Shown here: piece by piece, positions 1 through 6,404 of the stretch
How the letters are laid out: the number at the start of each line of letters is the position of its first letter
Position numbering within the stretch: the first letter of the stretch is position 1
Assembly (NCBI GenBank): GCA_964366065.1
Contig: CAYISF010000020.1
Coordinates: 1 to 11,314, forward strand
Direction of reading: 5' to 3'
DNA: 11,314 nucleotides
Source: JBAZYZ01 sp964366065
Lineage (GTDB): Bacteria; Patescibacteriota; Minisyncoccia; Phycocordibacterales; VMEP01
The notes under the pieces: model-generated
What the model saw: the letters and a program-made list of their open reading frames with translations, nothing else
What the model was told of the DNA's origin: nothing
Database searches by the model: none
Made by a program: the position numbers and the translations under genes

Positions 1-22
1 CTTGCACTAACACAGTTGACAA

Positions 23-667
23 TTAGAATATTTTGCAAATTCCATCACCAACACACTTACAAGCTGAGCCATTGTAAATTGCCCCGGCGTTTTCTGCTAG
101 CGTAATTAACCGAATATCCTCTTTTTTGGCTAATTTTTCTAATTCGGCAAGCTGCTCTTGTTTGGCGTGGCAAACAACAGACAAGCCATTCATCAGGTCC
201 ATTCCCACAGTTCCCTTCCAGTTAATAGAATTTTTATCCCCATGTAAATCTATGCGCAATCCGCATATAATTGCCCCGGCACTTCCTCCGTAATACACAC
301 CGCCATTCTCAATATATTCTTTTAGCGGATTAACAAAACCGCTTTCCGTGATGTCTTTTATCAAACTCCAAGTGTTTCCTCCTCCAATATAAACACCATC
401 AAATTCTTTTAACTTCGAAAAATCTTTTCCTTTTAAATCAAACCAGGTTTCGAGAACAATATCATCGTTCCTGCTATGAAGTTTTATAACACCCCGAAAC
501 CAGTTTTCAGCACCCGTAAATAGTTTATGTTCCCGAAGTGCTATTGGTACATAAAGCAGCTTTCCATGCCTAGGAATACGCGTAAAGAAAAACCCGTCGA
601 GAGTAAATGAATCGTGTTCACCTCCTCCTCCCGACAGGTATATATTTTTCTTAGCCTTTTTTGCCAT
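23..667 (-). CDS. Peptidase family S51 (dipeptidase E / cyanophycinase-like)
   Basis: 214-aa cytoplasmic serine peptidase-like protein of the S51 (PepE) fold, whose known members cleave Asp-X dipeptides or beta-linked Asp peptides. Visible motifs: GGGNT at residues 95-99, the nucleophile elbow GGSAGA with Ser129, a His167 (VVCHAK) where the family has its catalytic His, and the late strand TLAENAGAIYNG (189-200) that resembles the family's ialdEntA segment. Length is close to PepE (about 230 aa). No signal peptide or membrane segment is visible. The ATG at 667 lies inside the 3' end of the upstream AlaRS-like gene (17-nt overlap), so the two are surely co-transcribed and probably translationally coupled; only a weak G-run lies before the start. 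The substrate is not deducible: the linkage to an amino-acid-activating enzyme suggests a small peptide or amino-acyl conjugate, but that is inference. Only 22 bases of the window remain downstream, so a further operon member cannot be excluded. Confidence 0.85.
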   Translation of the reverse strand: MAKKAKKNIYLSGGGGEHDSFTLDGFFFTRIPRHGKLLYVPIALREHKLFTGAENWFRGVIKLHSRNDDIVLETWFDLKGKDFSKLKEFDGVYIGGGNTWSLIKDITESGFVNPLKEYIENGGVYYGGSAGAIICGLRIDLHGDKNSINWKGTVGMDLMNGLSVVCHAKQEQLAELEKLAKKEDIRLITLAENAGAIYNGSACKCVGDGICKIF

Positions 668-1841
668 ATTTTGCCCCCAGTGCTTTTTTCACTTCATCTA
701 TGGGTACACCAAGATTATACACTAGGTGGGTTGCGTATGCTTCGATGGTTTCACTTGTGACTTCCGGCCCTTTTAGTGTTTCCCGAAGTCTCGTTTGTGC
801 AAGTCTAGACATTTCTTTTCGGAATCTCCCAAGAGCTTCATCGGCTGTCCTGTTTTCAGCTAAGAAGCTTGCCCAAAAGTTCACGTAGTGGAGAAAAACC
901 TTATCTCCCTCTCCGCTTGACCCCCCAAGGTCTTCAAAGGCGGATTTACACACTTTTCGTAATTGGAAACCAGTGCTCTCGTTAGAAGCTTCTATTCCAC
1001 AGAGCGTTAGCAGCGCGGCAGTTCGGAGCACGTCATGGGTGTGGCGGGAAAAAGACAGACCGAACGACAAGGGTCGAATTGGGTCAAAATAAGAAGAAAA
1101 CTTATTTATAGCCCAAACTAATCTCTCAAGGCCGAACCCAATATCGCTTATCGGCAAAATACCCCAAGTTCTTGTGGGGACAAGACCGAAGACCGCGTCA
1201 CCCAACTCTAAGTCGCCGTATGTTACGAAGAGCTCAAATTGGCGGAATTCCCCGTTCCCCCAGTTTTCACTAGAGATTCTGCGCAGCAGGATGACATTTC
1301 CCATGAAGAGTCCGAGATGGGAAAGAATCCCAAGCCAAGTATCGATGTGCTCTAGATGGCGCCCAAAGGAACAACTGGCTTCCTCCGAACACACGTTCAC
1401 AAAAGAAGTCGACCCTCGGTCATTTTCCTTGCAGTCTCCGAAGTACTGCATTCGCGCAACCGGCTGGAACACAAGAGACGCCCCCATTAGTACAGGTTTA
1501 ACACCAAATAGGGTTGGCTCTAAAATCTGCACGCCAGCACCAATGAGATCAGTATTACCAAACGTCTCGGTGATGTTTACTGCCAGTAGTTTCTTGTAGC
1601 CACAGGCCACAAATGCGGACTCAATACATTTCGCTACGGATTGTATAGTAAGCGGTATCCGGCGCCTTGAAAGATTGAGGAAACCTCCTTGATTCGGGGA
1701 ACATTGTCCGCGCAAGCACAATTTTGCTTCATTGCGTTTTTTTGCGTAGAACGTACGTCCACACCCTGCGCATAGGCGACGAATCCATTTACGTTCAATG
1801 AGAAAATCATCCAACTGCTTATCCCAAATATCTGTATTCAC
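651..1841 (-). CDS. Stand-alone archaeal-type alanyl-tRNA synthetase-like protein, no editing domain
   Basis: 396 aa, starting with GTG at 1841 behind a good Shine-Dalgarno (AGGAG at about 1847-1851), the clearest in the window. Residues 24-47 form a Cys4 motif (C24, C27, C42, C47; C-x2-C...C-x4-C) like the N-terminal zinc-binding segment of archaeal AlaRS. A class II aaRS core follows: VFQPVAR with Arg130 where motif 2 is expected, GRHLEHIDTWLGILSHLGL (160-178) matching the archaeal GRHLT-FEM region, LELGDAVFG (211-219), and motif 3 GFGLER (235-240). Residues 269-301 (DVLRTAALL, then SN..TGFQLR) match the AlaRS tRNA-recognition helices, and LVYNLGVP (373-380) matches LYDTYGxP, after which the protein stops. 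The editing and C-Ala domains of a full AlaRS (about 900 aa) are absent and the segment after motif 3 is short. It may activate Ala or a similar amino acid for a tRNA, carrier or peptide; the acceptor is unknown. It looks more GC-rich than the S51 gene it overlaps. Confidence 0.8.
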   Translation of the reverse strand: MNTDIWDKQLDDFLIERKWIRRLCAGCGRTFYAKKRNEAKLCLRGQCSPNQGGFLNLSRRRIPLTIQSVAKCIESAFVACGYKKLLAVNITETFGNTDLIGAGVQILEPTLFGVKPVLMGASLVFQPVARMQYFGDCKENDRGSTSFVNVCSEEASCSFGRHLEHIDTWLGILSHLGLFMGNVILLRRISSENWGNGEFRQFELFVTYGDLELGDAVFGLVPTRTWGILPISDIGFGLERLVWAINKFSSYFDPIRPLSFGLSFSRHTHDVLRTAALLTLCGIEASNESTGFQLRKVCKSAFEDLGGSSGEGDKVFLHYVNFWASFLAENRTADEALGRFRKEMSRLAQTRLRETLKGPEVTSETIEAYATHLVYNLGVPIDEVKKALGAKYGKKG

Positions 1842-1882
1842 GAGTTTCTCCTAAAATGGCAAAGACCTTAGTGTCTATATAA

Positions 1883-1912
1883 AATATCGCATTATTTTAC
1901 TAAGTTAGTCAA
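1883..1912 (-). promoter_or_regulatory. Candidate sigma70-like promoter for the AlaRS-like/S51 operon
   Basis: On the minus strand TTGACT (1912-1907) and GATATT (1888-1883) are separated by 18 bases, giving 5/6 and 4/6 matches to the -35 and -10 consensus. The GTG start lies about 40 bases further on. No motif beyond the two hexamers supports it. Confidence 0.45.
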
Positions 1913-1937
1913 GGACTCAAAAAGTCTCGCATTTTTA

Positions 1938-1967
1938 TTAGAAATAGTAAGATTTTTGGGGTATAAT
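1938..1967 (+). promoter_or_regulatory. Candidate promoter for the reductase-kinase pair
   Basis: A perfect TATAAT at 1962-1967 sits 45 bases before the ATG at 2012. The best -35 at 18-base spacing is TTAGAA (1938-1943), a weak match, so the call rests on the -10. The promoter is divergent from the candidate minus-strand promoter about 25 bases away, so a shared regulator could act on both. Confidence 0.45.
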
Positions 1968-2011
1968 TTGGGGGAATGCAAAATCGGAACAATATTTAGA
2001 AAAAAGCTACA

Positions 2012-3163
2012 ATGGCGACTGCCTTCCGGGATTTATTTAGACTTTTTGTACCAGTTTCTGGAGTTAAGGAGAAATACGGATTTGCCTTTTTGGTACACCC
2101 AAGAAACCGTTTTGATATAACCAGAAAATATCCCCTGGTTCGTTTTTTGCCTAAGAAATTAGTAGACCTGTTCACCAGATTACTTTGGCCCATCGTCCTT
2201 TCTAAAATAGACGGGCTTAAAGATCTTAAAACAGGAATTCCAATCCCTGGATGGGTAATAAGCGTTCCCCTTACAGCACAACAAATGACGGCAAATAGAA
2301 CATTGGCTCTTAAAAGAATTATACAAAGTGGTCGGTTAGCTCAGAATATGGGAGCAAAAATTGTAGGACTCGGCGCACTCACGTCGTCTTTTTCTCGAGG
2401 AGGATTAGACCTTGTAGAACATTTGGATATAGGAGTAACGACAGGGCATGCTTTTACCTCTTATACCATAACGAACTATATAGATTCGGTTCAGCAGGCG
2501 CTTGGGGTAGATAAACACTATTTAAGAATAGCTATAGTAGGAGCGTCGGGTTCAATAGGATCGACTTGTGCTCAAATATTGGTTCGTAACGGATATAAAA
2601 ATTTTATCCTAATAGATGTTGATAGAAAGATAAATAAACTTTCAAAGCTTAAAAAACAGATGAAAGATACTAATTCGTTGGCACAAATTATTATTTCGTC
2701 TGATCTAGGTAAATGCAAAGAAGCAAATTTTATTTTGACGGCAACTAATGCCCCCGGGACTATTGTAAAAAATGAACACGTTTTACCGGGGACTATAATT
2801 TTTGATGATGCCCAACCTTCAGATATATCCGCCGAGGTTATCGCGCGTAATGACGTTCTTGTATTGGAGGCGGGTGTGATTTCTATTCCTTTTATAAAAA
2901 ATAATTTTAACTTCGGACTCAAATTAGAAACAGACAACTTTTCTTGCCTCGGTGAAATTGTCATACTTGCAGCCCAAAGATGGAACGGCCATTATGTATT
3001 AGATAGAGCTACACTAAAAAAAGTTGAAGAAACAGGTAAGCTAGGAGAACAACTGGGTATAAGTATTTCTCGTTTTCAAAACAGGAGAGAATTGATTCAA
3101 GAATCAAAAATTAATAATGTTAAAGAATTAGCAGTGAAACGCCTAAATGGATTTCAATCTTGA
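2012..3163 (+). CDS. Long-chain acyl-ACP reductase-like / predicted amino acid dehydrogenase (COG5322 type)
   Basis: 383-aa cytoplasmic NAD(P)-dependent oxidoreductase resembling cyanobacterial acyl-ACP reductase (AAR, about 340 aa), which reduces acyl thioesters to aldehydes through a Cys thioester. Visible: an N-terminal FAFLVHPRN (24-32), a substrate-domain segment with GLGALTSSFSRGGLDL (119-134) and TTGHAFTSYTI (143-153), parallel to AAR's ALGGFTS...TTGNTHTAY, a Rossmann glycine motif GASGSIG (177-183), and Cys312 in FSCLGEIVILA, parallel to the AAR catalytic Cys in FACFAEAMLLE. These similarities are recalled, not computed. The ATG at 2012 has no clear Shine-Dalgarno; it is the first Met and lies 35 residues or fewer before the first conserved motif. 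The 3' end overlaps the kinase gene by 17 nt. It is AT-rich, unlike trpS-mraY. The substrate could be an acyl or aminoacyl thioester. A shikimate-dehydrogenase-like enzyme is a less likely alternative. Confidence 0.72.
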   Translation: MATAFRDLFRLFVPVSGVKEKYGFAFLVHPRNRFDITRKYPLVRFLPKKLVDLFTRLLWPIVLSKIDGLKDLKTGIPIPGWVISVPLTAQQMTANRTLALKRIIQSGRLAQNMGAKIVGLGALTSSFSRGGLDLVEHLDIGVTTGHAFTSYTITNYIDSVQQALGVDKHYLRIAIVGASGSIGSTCAQILVRNGYKNFILIDVDRKINKLSKLKKQMKDTNSLAQIIISSDLGKCKEANFILTATNAPGTIVKNEHVLPGTIIFDDAQPSDISAEVIARNDVLVLEAGVISIPFIKNNFNFGLKLETDNFSCLGEIVILAAQRWNGHYVLDRATLKKVEETGKLGEQLGISISRFQNRRELIQESKINNVKELAVKRLNGFQS

Positions 3164-4766
3164 CACAATTAATATCGCCCTTCTTTTTGTTACGGGGATA
3201 AATCTCCTCTATGGGTTGACGGTTTATATAACCAATCCTAAAGACAAAGCTGTCCGACTTTTTTCTGGAGTTGTAATTGGGGTGACATTTTGGACATTAA
3301 GCATGTTTTTCTTCCGTGGTTTTCAGAACGTAGAATCGGTTATTTTATTCGCCCGATTCCTATATTTTTCGGCGGCTTTGATCCCATTTGTTTTTTTGTA
3401 TTTTACCTTTATTTTCCCTGACGAAAATGAAATTATTGGGTGGCGGAAGTCTTATATAATTCCAGTACCCCTCTTGGTCATTTTATTTATATCTTTATTT
3501 CCGAACCTTTTAATAAAGGGAATTATATCGGGATCAGACCAACCCATAATAGTTTTTAATCAAAACTTACATCTTATTTATGGCTTGTATATCATTGGCT
3601 ATTTTTCGTGGGCTTATGTGAATTTATTTATTAAATTCTTTAAATTGGAAGGATTACAAAAAACACAAATTATTTATGTTATTGCCGGAACCCTGTCTGC
3701 TACGATCGTAGGTGTCACAACCAATCTAATTTTGCCGTTCCTCGGCATTTTTACCTATAACTGGATGGGTCAGATTGCCGTAGCGGCTATGGTAATTCTT
3801 ATATCATACGCGATTCTTAAGCATCACTTGTTCAATGTTAAAACGATTGCGACAGAATTGCTGACATTCTCTCTTTGGATATTTATTTTGATTAGAGCAC
3901 TTATAGCTACAAACCTTGCTGAAAAACTTTTAAACGGAGGCCTCCTCGTTGTTATGGTTATAATCGGTATCTTGCTCATCCGTAGTGTATATAAGGAAGT
4001 AGAAACACGCGAAAAAATACAAAAACTGGCGGAGGATTTGGAAAAAGCCAATGAGCGGCTGAAAATTCTGGACCAGCAGAAGTCGGAATTCGTTTCCATC
4101 GCTTCACATCAATTGAAAAGCCCGCTTACGGCCATCAAGGGATATTCATCAATGCTTCTGGAGGGCTCTTTCGGCGACATTGGCCAAAAAGCCAGAGAAG
4201 CGACAGACAAAGTTCTCCAATCCAGCGAGCACTTGGTCAATCTGGTGGAAGACCTTCTGAATGTCTCCCGCATTGAGCAGGGGAGAATGGAGTACAATTT
4301 CACAGCCGTGGATATTGGCGTGATGACGAAAGATATTATTAACGCCCTTTCACCGAACGCGGAAAAGAACAATCTCAAGCTCACTTTCGCAACCGACGGT
4401 AACGAGCCCTATAAAACCTCCGCCGATTACGAAAAAATCCGGCAAGTGGTTCTTAATCTGATAGACAATTCCATCAAGTATACGCCTAAAGGGTTCGTTA
4501 AGGTTAGCATTGAAAAGAATCCTGCGACCCGTAAAATACGCCTTTCCGTACAAGATAGCGGCGTAGGCGTTACTCCGGAATTGAAAACGCGTTTATTTGA
4601 AAAATTCAGCCGCGGTGAAGGCAGCACTAAGCTTTATGCAAACGGCACGGGCCTCGGGCTTTACATTGCCAAGGAAATGATGAAAGCGCATCATGGCGAT
4701 ATTTGGGTGGAGTCGGAGGGAGAAGGCAAAGGGTCAACTTTCTTTATTGAATTTCAAATGATTTGA
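3147..4766 (+). CDS. Membrane sensor histidine kinase with 7TM-type input region
   Basis: 539 aa. Residues 1-282 hold about nine hydrophobic segments (roughly 9-28, 38-56, 65-90, 102-123, 141-162, 173-200, 206-224, 238-255, 264-282). The first seven resemble the N-terminal 7TM region of histidine kinases. A charged coiled-coil-like linker (283-313) leads to a HisKA domain with H-box FVSIASHQLKSPLTAIKGY and phospho-acceptor His321. The HATPase domain has N-box VVLNLIDNSIKYTP (434-447), G1 DSGVGV (470-475), F-box LFEKF (483-487) and G2 GTGLGLYIAK (500-509), so the kinase core looks intact. No PAS, HAMP or receiver domain is visible, and no response regulator lies in the window, so its partner is elsewhere. 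The ATG at 3147 overlaps the reductase gene by 17 nt without a Shine-Dalgarno, suggesting coupling. Base composition changes near codon 290: the membrane half is AT-rich and the kinase half is not. Confidence 0.93.
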   Translation: MDFNLDTINIALLFVTGINLLYGLTVYITNPKDKAVRLFSGVVIGVTFWTLSMFFFRGFQNVESVILFARFLYFSAALIPFVFLYFTFIFPDENEIIGWRKSYIIPVPLLVILFISLFPNLLIKGIISGSDQPIIVFNQNLHLIYGLYIIGYFSWAYVNLFIKFFKLEGLQKTQIIYVIAGTLSATIVGVTTNLILPFLGIFTYNWMGQIAVAAMVILISYAILKHHLFNVKTIATELLTFSLWIFILIRALIATNLAEKLLNGGLLVVMVIIGILLIRSVYKEVETREKIQKLAEDLEKANERLKILDQQKSEFVSIASHQLKSPLTAIKGYSSMLLEGSFGDIGQKAREATDKVLQSSEHLVNLVEDLLNVSRIEQGRMEYNFTAVDIGVMTKDIINALSPNAEKNNLKLTFATDGNEPYKTSADYEKIRQVVLNLIDNSIKYTPKGFVKVSIEKNPATRKIRLSVQDSGVGVTPELKTRLFEKFSRGEGSTKLYANGTGLGLYIAKEMMKAHHGDIWVESEGEGKGSTFFIEFQMI

Positions 4767-4791
4767 GAGTAATATAGAAATAAATTAATAG

Positions 4792-4797
4792 TATAAT
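4792..4797 (+). promoter_or_regulatory. Candidate -10 box before the small membrane protein
   Basis: A perfect TATAAT at 4792-4797, 26 bases after the kinase stop. No -35 hexamer is found at 16-18 bases; TTGAGA (4763-4768) is 23 bases away. It would give a leader of about 55 nt made largely of the A/C-rich repeat. Hexamers like this are common in AT-rich sequence, so support is weak. Confidence 0.3.
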
Positions 4798-4820
4798 TGT
4801 CGGTATTTATGTATTTGTAT

Positions 4821-4854
4821 TAACTACAAACTACTGACTACCAACTACAAACTA
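4821..4854 (+). repeat. A/C-rich ACTAC/AACTA leader repeat
   Basis: A degenerate tandem of ACTACAAACTA and ACTACCAACTA units with almost no G, ending a few bases before the ATG at 4860. It should be unstructured as RNA and contains no Shine-Dalgarno. A related tract lies before scpB (8535-8566). Whether it acts as a leader or is simple-sequence debris is not known. Confidence 0.6.
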
Positions 4855-4859
4855 AATAT

Positions 4860-4997
4860 ATGATGGGATATGGGGAATTGGGCTATGGAATGATGGGCGG
4901 GTGGGGCGGAGTTTTCGTCGGCCTCACTTGGATCATCTGGCTGGTGGTCGGCATTTTCGCGGCCATTTGGCTCTGGCAGCATATAGACAAGAAATAG
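4860..4997 (+). CDS. Small Gly/Met-rich single-pass membrane protein (45 aa)
   Basis: Begins ATGATG and ends TAG at 4995-4997. The product has an N-terminal Gly/Met/Tyr/Trp-rich stretch (MMGYGELGYGMMGGWGG), one hydrophobic segment at about residues 18-39 (VFVGLTWIIWLVVGIFAAIW), and a short charged tail QHIDKK. Small proteins with an MMGYG-like start and one TM helix occur in many bacteria, but I know no assigned function. It is followed by a strong terminator 10 bases downstream and has its own -10-like box, so it may be a monocistronic unit, or the last gene of the kinase operon. The Met-rich start might bind metal, but that is speculation. Coding reality is supported by the clean TM amphiphile, GC-rich codons and the terminator position. 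Confidence 0.62.
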   Translation: MMGYGELGYGMMGGWGGVFVGLTWIIWLVVGIFAAIWLWQHIDKK

Positions 4998-5194
4998 CCA
5001 ACCGGCAAAAACAAAGGCCTTTGAAAAAGGCCTTTGTTTTTGGTAGTATTTACCTATGTATGAATCCCGTAGTAGAAAATGGCATAGGGGTTCTAAAGAT
5101 TTTTAAAATAGCGAAATAACAGCCAATTATCAACATAATTTAAAATTATGGTAACGGAGCTCCCCATGGAGCAATGCCATTTTTCACTAACGGG
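4998..5194 (+). other. Non-coding gap between small membrane gene and trpS
   Basis: 197 bases without a convincing gene. It holds the 5007-5041 terminator, then about 22 bases of spacer and structured element copy 1. No strong promoter was found for trpS: TTGTTT (5034-5039) with TATGTA (5055-5060) at 15-base spacing is poor. AT-rich bases inside copy 1 might hold one. Confidence 0.6.
5007..5041 (+). terminator. Rho-independent terminator, probably bidirectional
   Basis: A perfect 16-bp stem (5007-5022 with 5026-5041) with loop GAA. It starts with five As and ends with five Ts. The stem core AAAGGCCTTT occurs in both arms. It lies 10 bases after the small membrane gene's stop and separates the left block from trpS. 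Because both arms end in A/T tracts it could work on either strand. Confidence 0.88.
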
Positions 5195-5196
5195 AT
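5064..5196 (+). repeat. Structured junction element, copy 1 (before trpS)
   Basis: 133-nt element closed by ATCCCGT (5064-5070) and ACGGGAT (5190-5196). The stem continues as GAAAATGGCAT (5075-5085) against the arm 5174-5185 with one extra T, and GTAGT pairs with ACTA-AC if A5190 bulges. A 3' hairpin, GCTCC (5159-5163)/GGAGC (5168-5172), has loop CCAT. GGGG at 5087-5090 could pair with CCCC at 5162-5165. A near-perfect small palindrome lies at 5134-5150. It matches copy 3 closely at both ends, but has 43 nt (5098-5140) where copy 3 has 2. Its last AT is the start of trpS's ATG. Confidence 0.85.
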
Positions 5197-6163
5197 GAAG
5201 AAAATATTGCTCTCTGGGGTCAAACCGACCGGCCGGCCGCACATCGGCAACTATTTCGGCGCCATGAGGCAGTTTGTGGAACTGCAGGATAAGCATCAAA
5301 ATTTGGTTTTTCTGGCTAATTATCACGCCTTAACTGGGGTTCAGGACGAGAAAACCCTCACTGAAGATACTTTGAATTTGGCTATTGACTATCTGGCTAT
5401 AGGATTAGATCCGGCAAAAACGACTCTTTACCTCCAGTCGGATGTGCCGGAAGTTACAGAGCTTGCTTGGATTTTTAACTGTATTACCACTATGCCGTAT
5501 CTCTCTCGCGCCCACGCATATAAAGATGCGGTAGCGAACGATAAAGAGGTTAACGTCGGAACATTTGATTACCCCATGCTTATGGCGGCGGACATTTTAA
5601 TACAGGATGCGGATATCGTGCCGGTGGGCGCCGACCAGAAACAGCATGTTGAATACGCGCGCGATACGGCGGAGAAATTCAACCGTATTTTTGGCAATAC
5701 ATTTAAGTTGCCAGAGCCGCTTATTCTGGAGAATGTCAAAGCCGTTATCGGTACCGATGGACGGAAGATGAGCAAGAGCTACAACAATACCATTCCACTT
5801 TTCGCGAGTGATGCCGAAATTCGCGCTGGCGTGATGTCCATTCCAACTGATTCCAAAGGGGTGAACGAGCCGAAAAATCCGGATGAGTGCAATGTTTTTA
5901 CTTTGCATAAACTTTTTAGTGAAAACAATCTTGCCGAGCTGAAAAAGCGATATATTGACGGTGATATTGGCTACAAAGAATCGAAAGATATTTTGGCGGA
6001 AAACATGGTTAAATATATTTCGCCGCTTCGCGAGAGACGGGAAAAAATAGCGAAAAATCCGGATGATGTGCGGAAAATTCTGAAAGACGGCGGAGAAATC
6101 GCCCGCGAAAGAGCGCACGTAAAAATAACAGGGGTCAGAAAGAAAACTGGCTTAATTATATAA
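5195..6163 (+). CDS. trpS: Tryptophanyl-tRNA synthetase
   Basis: 322-aa class I aminoacyl-tRNA synthetase charging tRNA-Trp in the cytoplasm; length is usual for bacterial TrpRS (about 330). I chose ATG 5195, giving MKKILLSGVKPTGRPHIGNY. The family normally starts just before the (F/L)SG.(Q/K)PTG strand, and the in-frame ATG at 5174 lies inside the repeated hairpin element. Signature motifs: HIGN (16-19, the HIGH box), the GADQ-QH segment of the tryptophan/adenylate site (about 145-151), and KMSKS (191-195). There is no Shine-Dalgarno; the start is preceded directly by AACGGG of the structured element, and its A and U fall in that element's closing stem. The gene is followed after 3 nt by a small hypothetical gene and then aspS, suggesting one transcript. 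Confidence 0.95.
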   Translation: MKKILLSGVKPTGRPHIGNYFGAMRQFVELQDKHQNLVFLANYHALTGVQDEKTLTEDTLNLAIDYLAIGLDPAKTTLYLQSDVPEVTELAWIFNCITTMPYLSRAHAYKDAVANDKEVNVGTFDYPMLMAADILIQDADIVPVGADQKQHVEYARDTAEKFNRIFGNTFKLPEPLILENVKAVIGTDGRKMSKSYNNTIPLFASDAEIRAGVMSIPTDSKGVNEPKNPDECNVFTLHKLFSENNLAELKKRYIDGDIGYKESKDILAENMVKYISPLRERREKIAKNPDDVRKILKDGGEIARERAHVKITGVRKKTGLII

Positions 6164-6166
6164 AAC

Positions 6167-6403
6167 ATGCCGCAGGAAAATTTAAATTTTGACAATGACA
6201 ATGTTTTTCAGGTAAGGATGGCCAGCGAACTATACAATGATTTGAATATATCGGATGATGAAATGATGGAACGATGGGTATCGGAAGGATATTCTAAAAA
6301 ATACATGGATTATTTGGCCGAACATCCGGAAATTGAGGAGAAAATCATCCAAGACGAAGAAGAAGCGTTGTCAGAAATCAAGAGCAATATACTTTACCAT
6401 TAA
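6167..6403 (+). CDS. Small acidic hypothetical protein (78 aa)
   Basis: Not recognised. It begins 3 nt after the trpS stop and ends 1 nt before the aspS start, so it is part of a tight trpS-aspS transcript. The product is hydrophilic and strongly acidic, with predicted helices and no membrane segment: residues 20-50 (ASELYNDLNISDDEMMERWV...) suggest a short helical bundle, and the tail EIEEKIIQDEEEALSEIKSN is helical and Glu-rich. No Cys, metal or nucleotide motif is visible. The lack of gaps, the absence of in-frame stops and the exact fit between two housekeeping genes support it as real. The only large overlapping alternative is a 5' extension of aspS, which reads as low-quality basic sequence. 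Confidence 0.7.
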   Translation: MPQENLNFDNDNVFQVRMASELYNDLNISDDEMMERWVSEGYSKKYMDYLAEHPEIEEKIIQDEEEALSEIKSNILYH

Positions 6404-6404
6404 A

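Noticed and set aside
12..19. TTGACA at the window edge as a promoter
   Set aside because: A lone -35-like hexamer just downstream of the S51 gene on the other strand. A proper -10 at 16-18 bases is absent.
1174..1599. 141-aa plus-strand reading frame within the AlaRS-like gene
   Set aside because: The opposite strand shows clear AlaRS motifs; this frame has none and no ribosome binding site.
1996..2193. 65-aa minus-strand reading frame over the reductase start
   Set aside because: Antisense to conserved residues of the reductase N-terminus, without independent support.
5174..5194. Upstream ATG 5174 as trpS start (7 extra residues)
   Set aside because: It lies inside the repeated element's stem, the extra residues are not TrpRS-like, and the ATG at 5195 gives the normal N-terminus.
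6333..6404. 24-residue 5' extension of aspS
   Set aside because: It overlaps the acidic hypothetical gene, is basic and low-quality, and MKRTYIKDL at 6405 is the family start.
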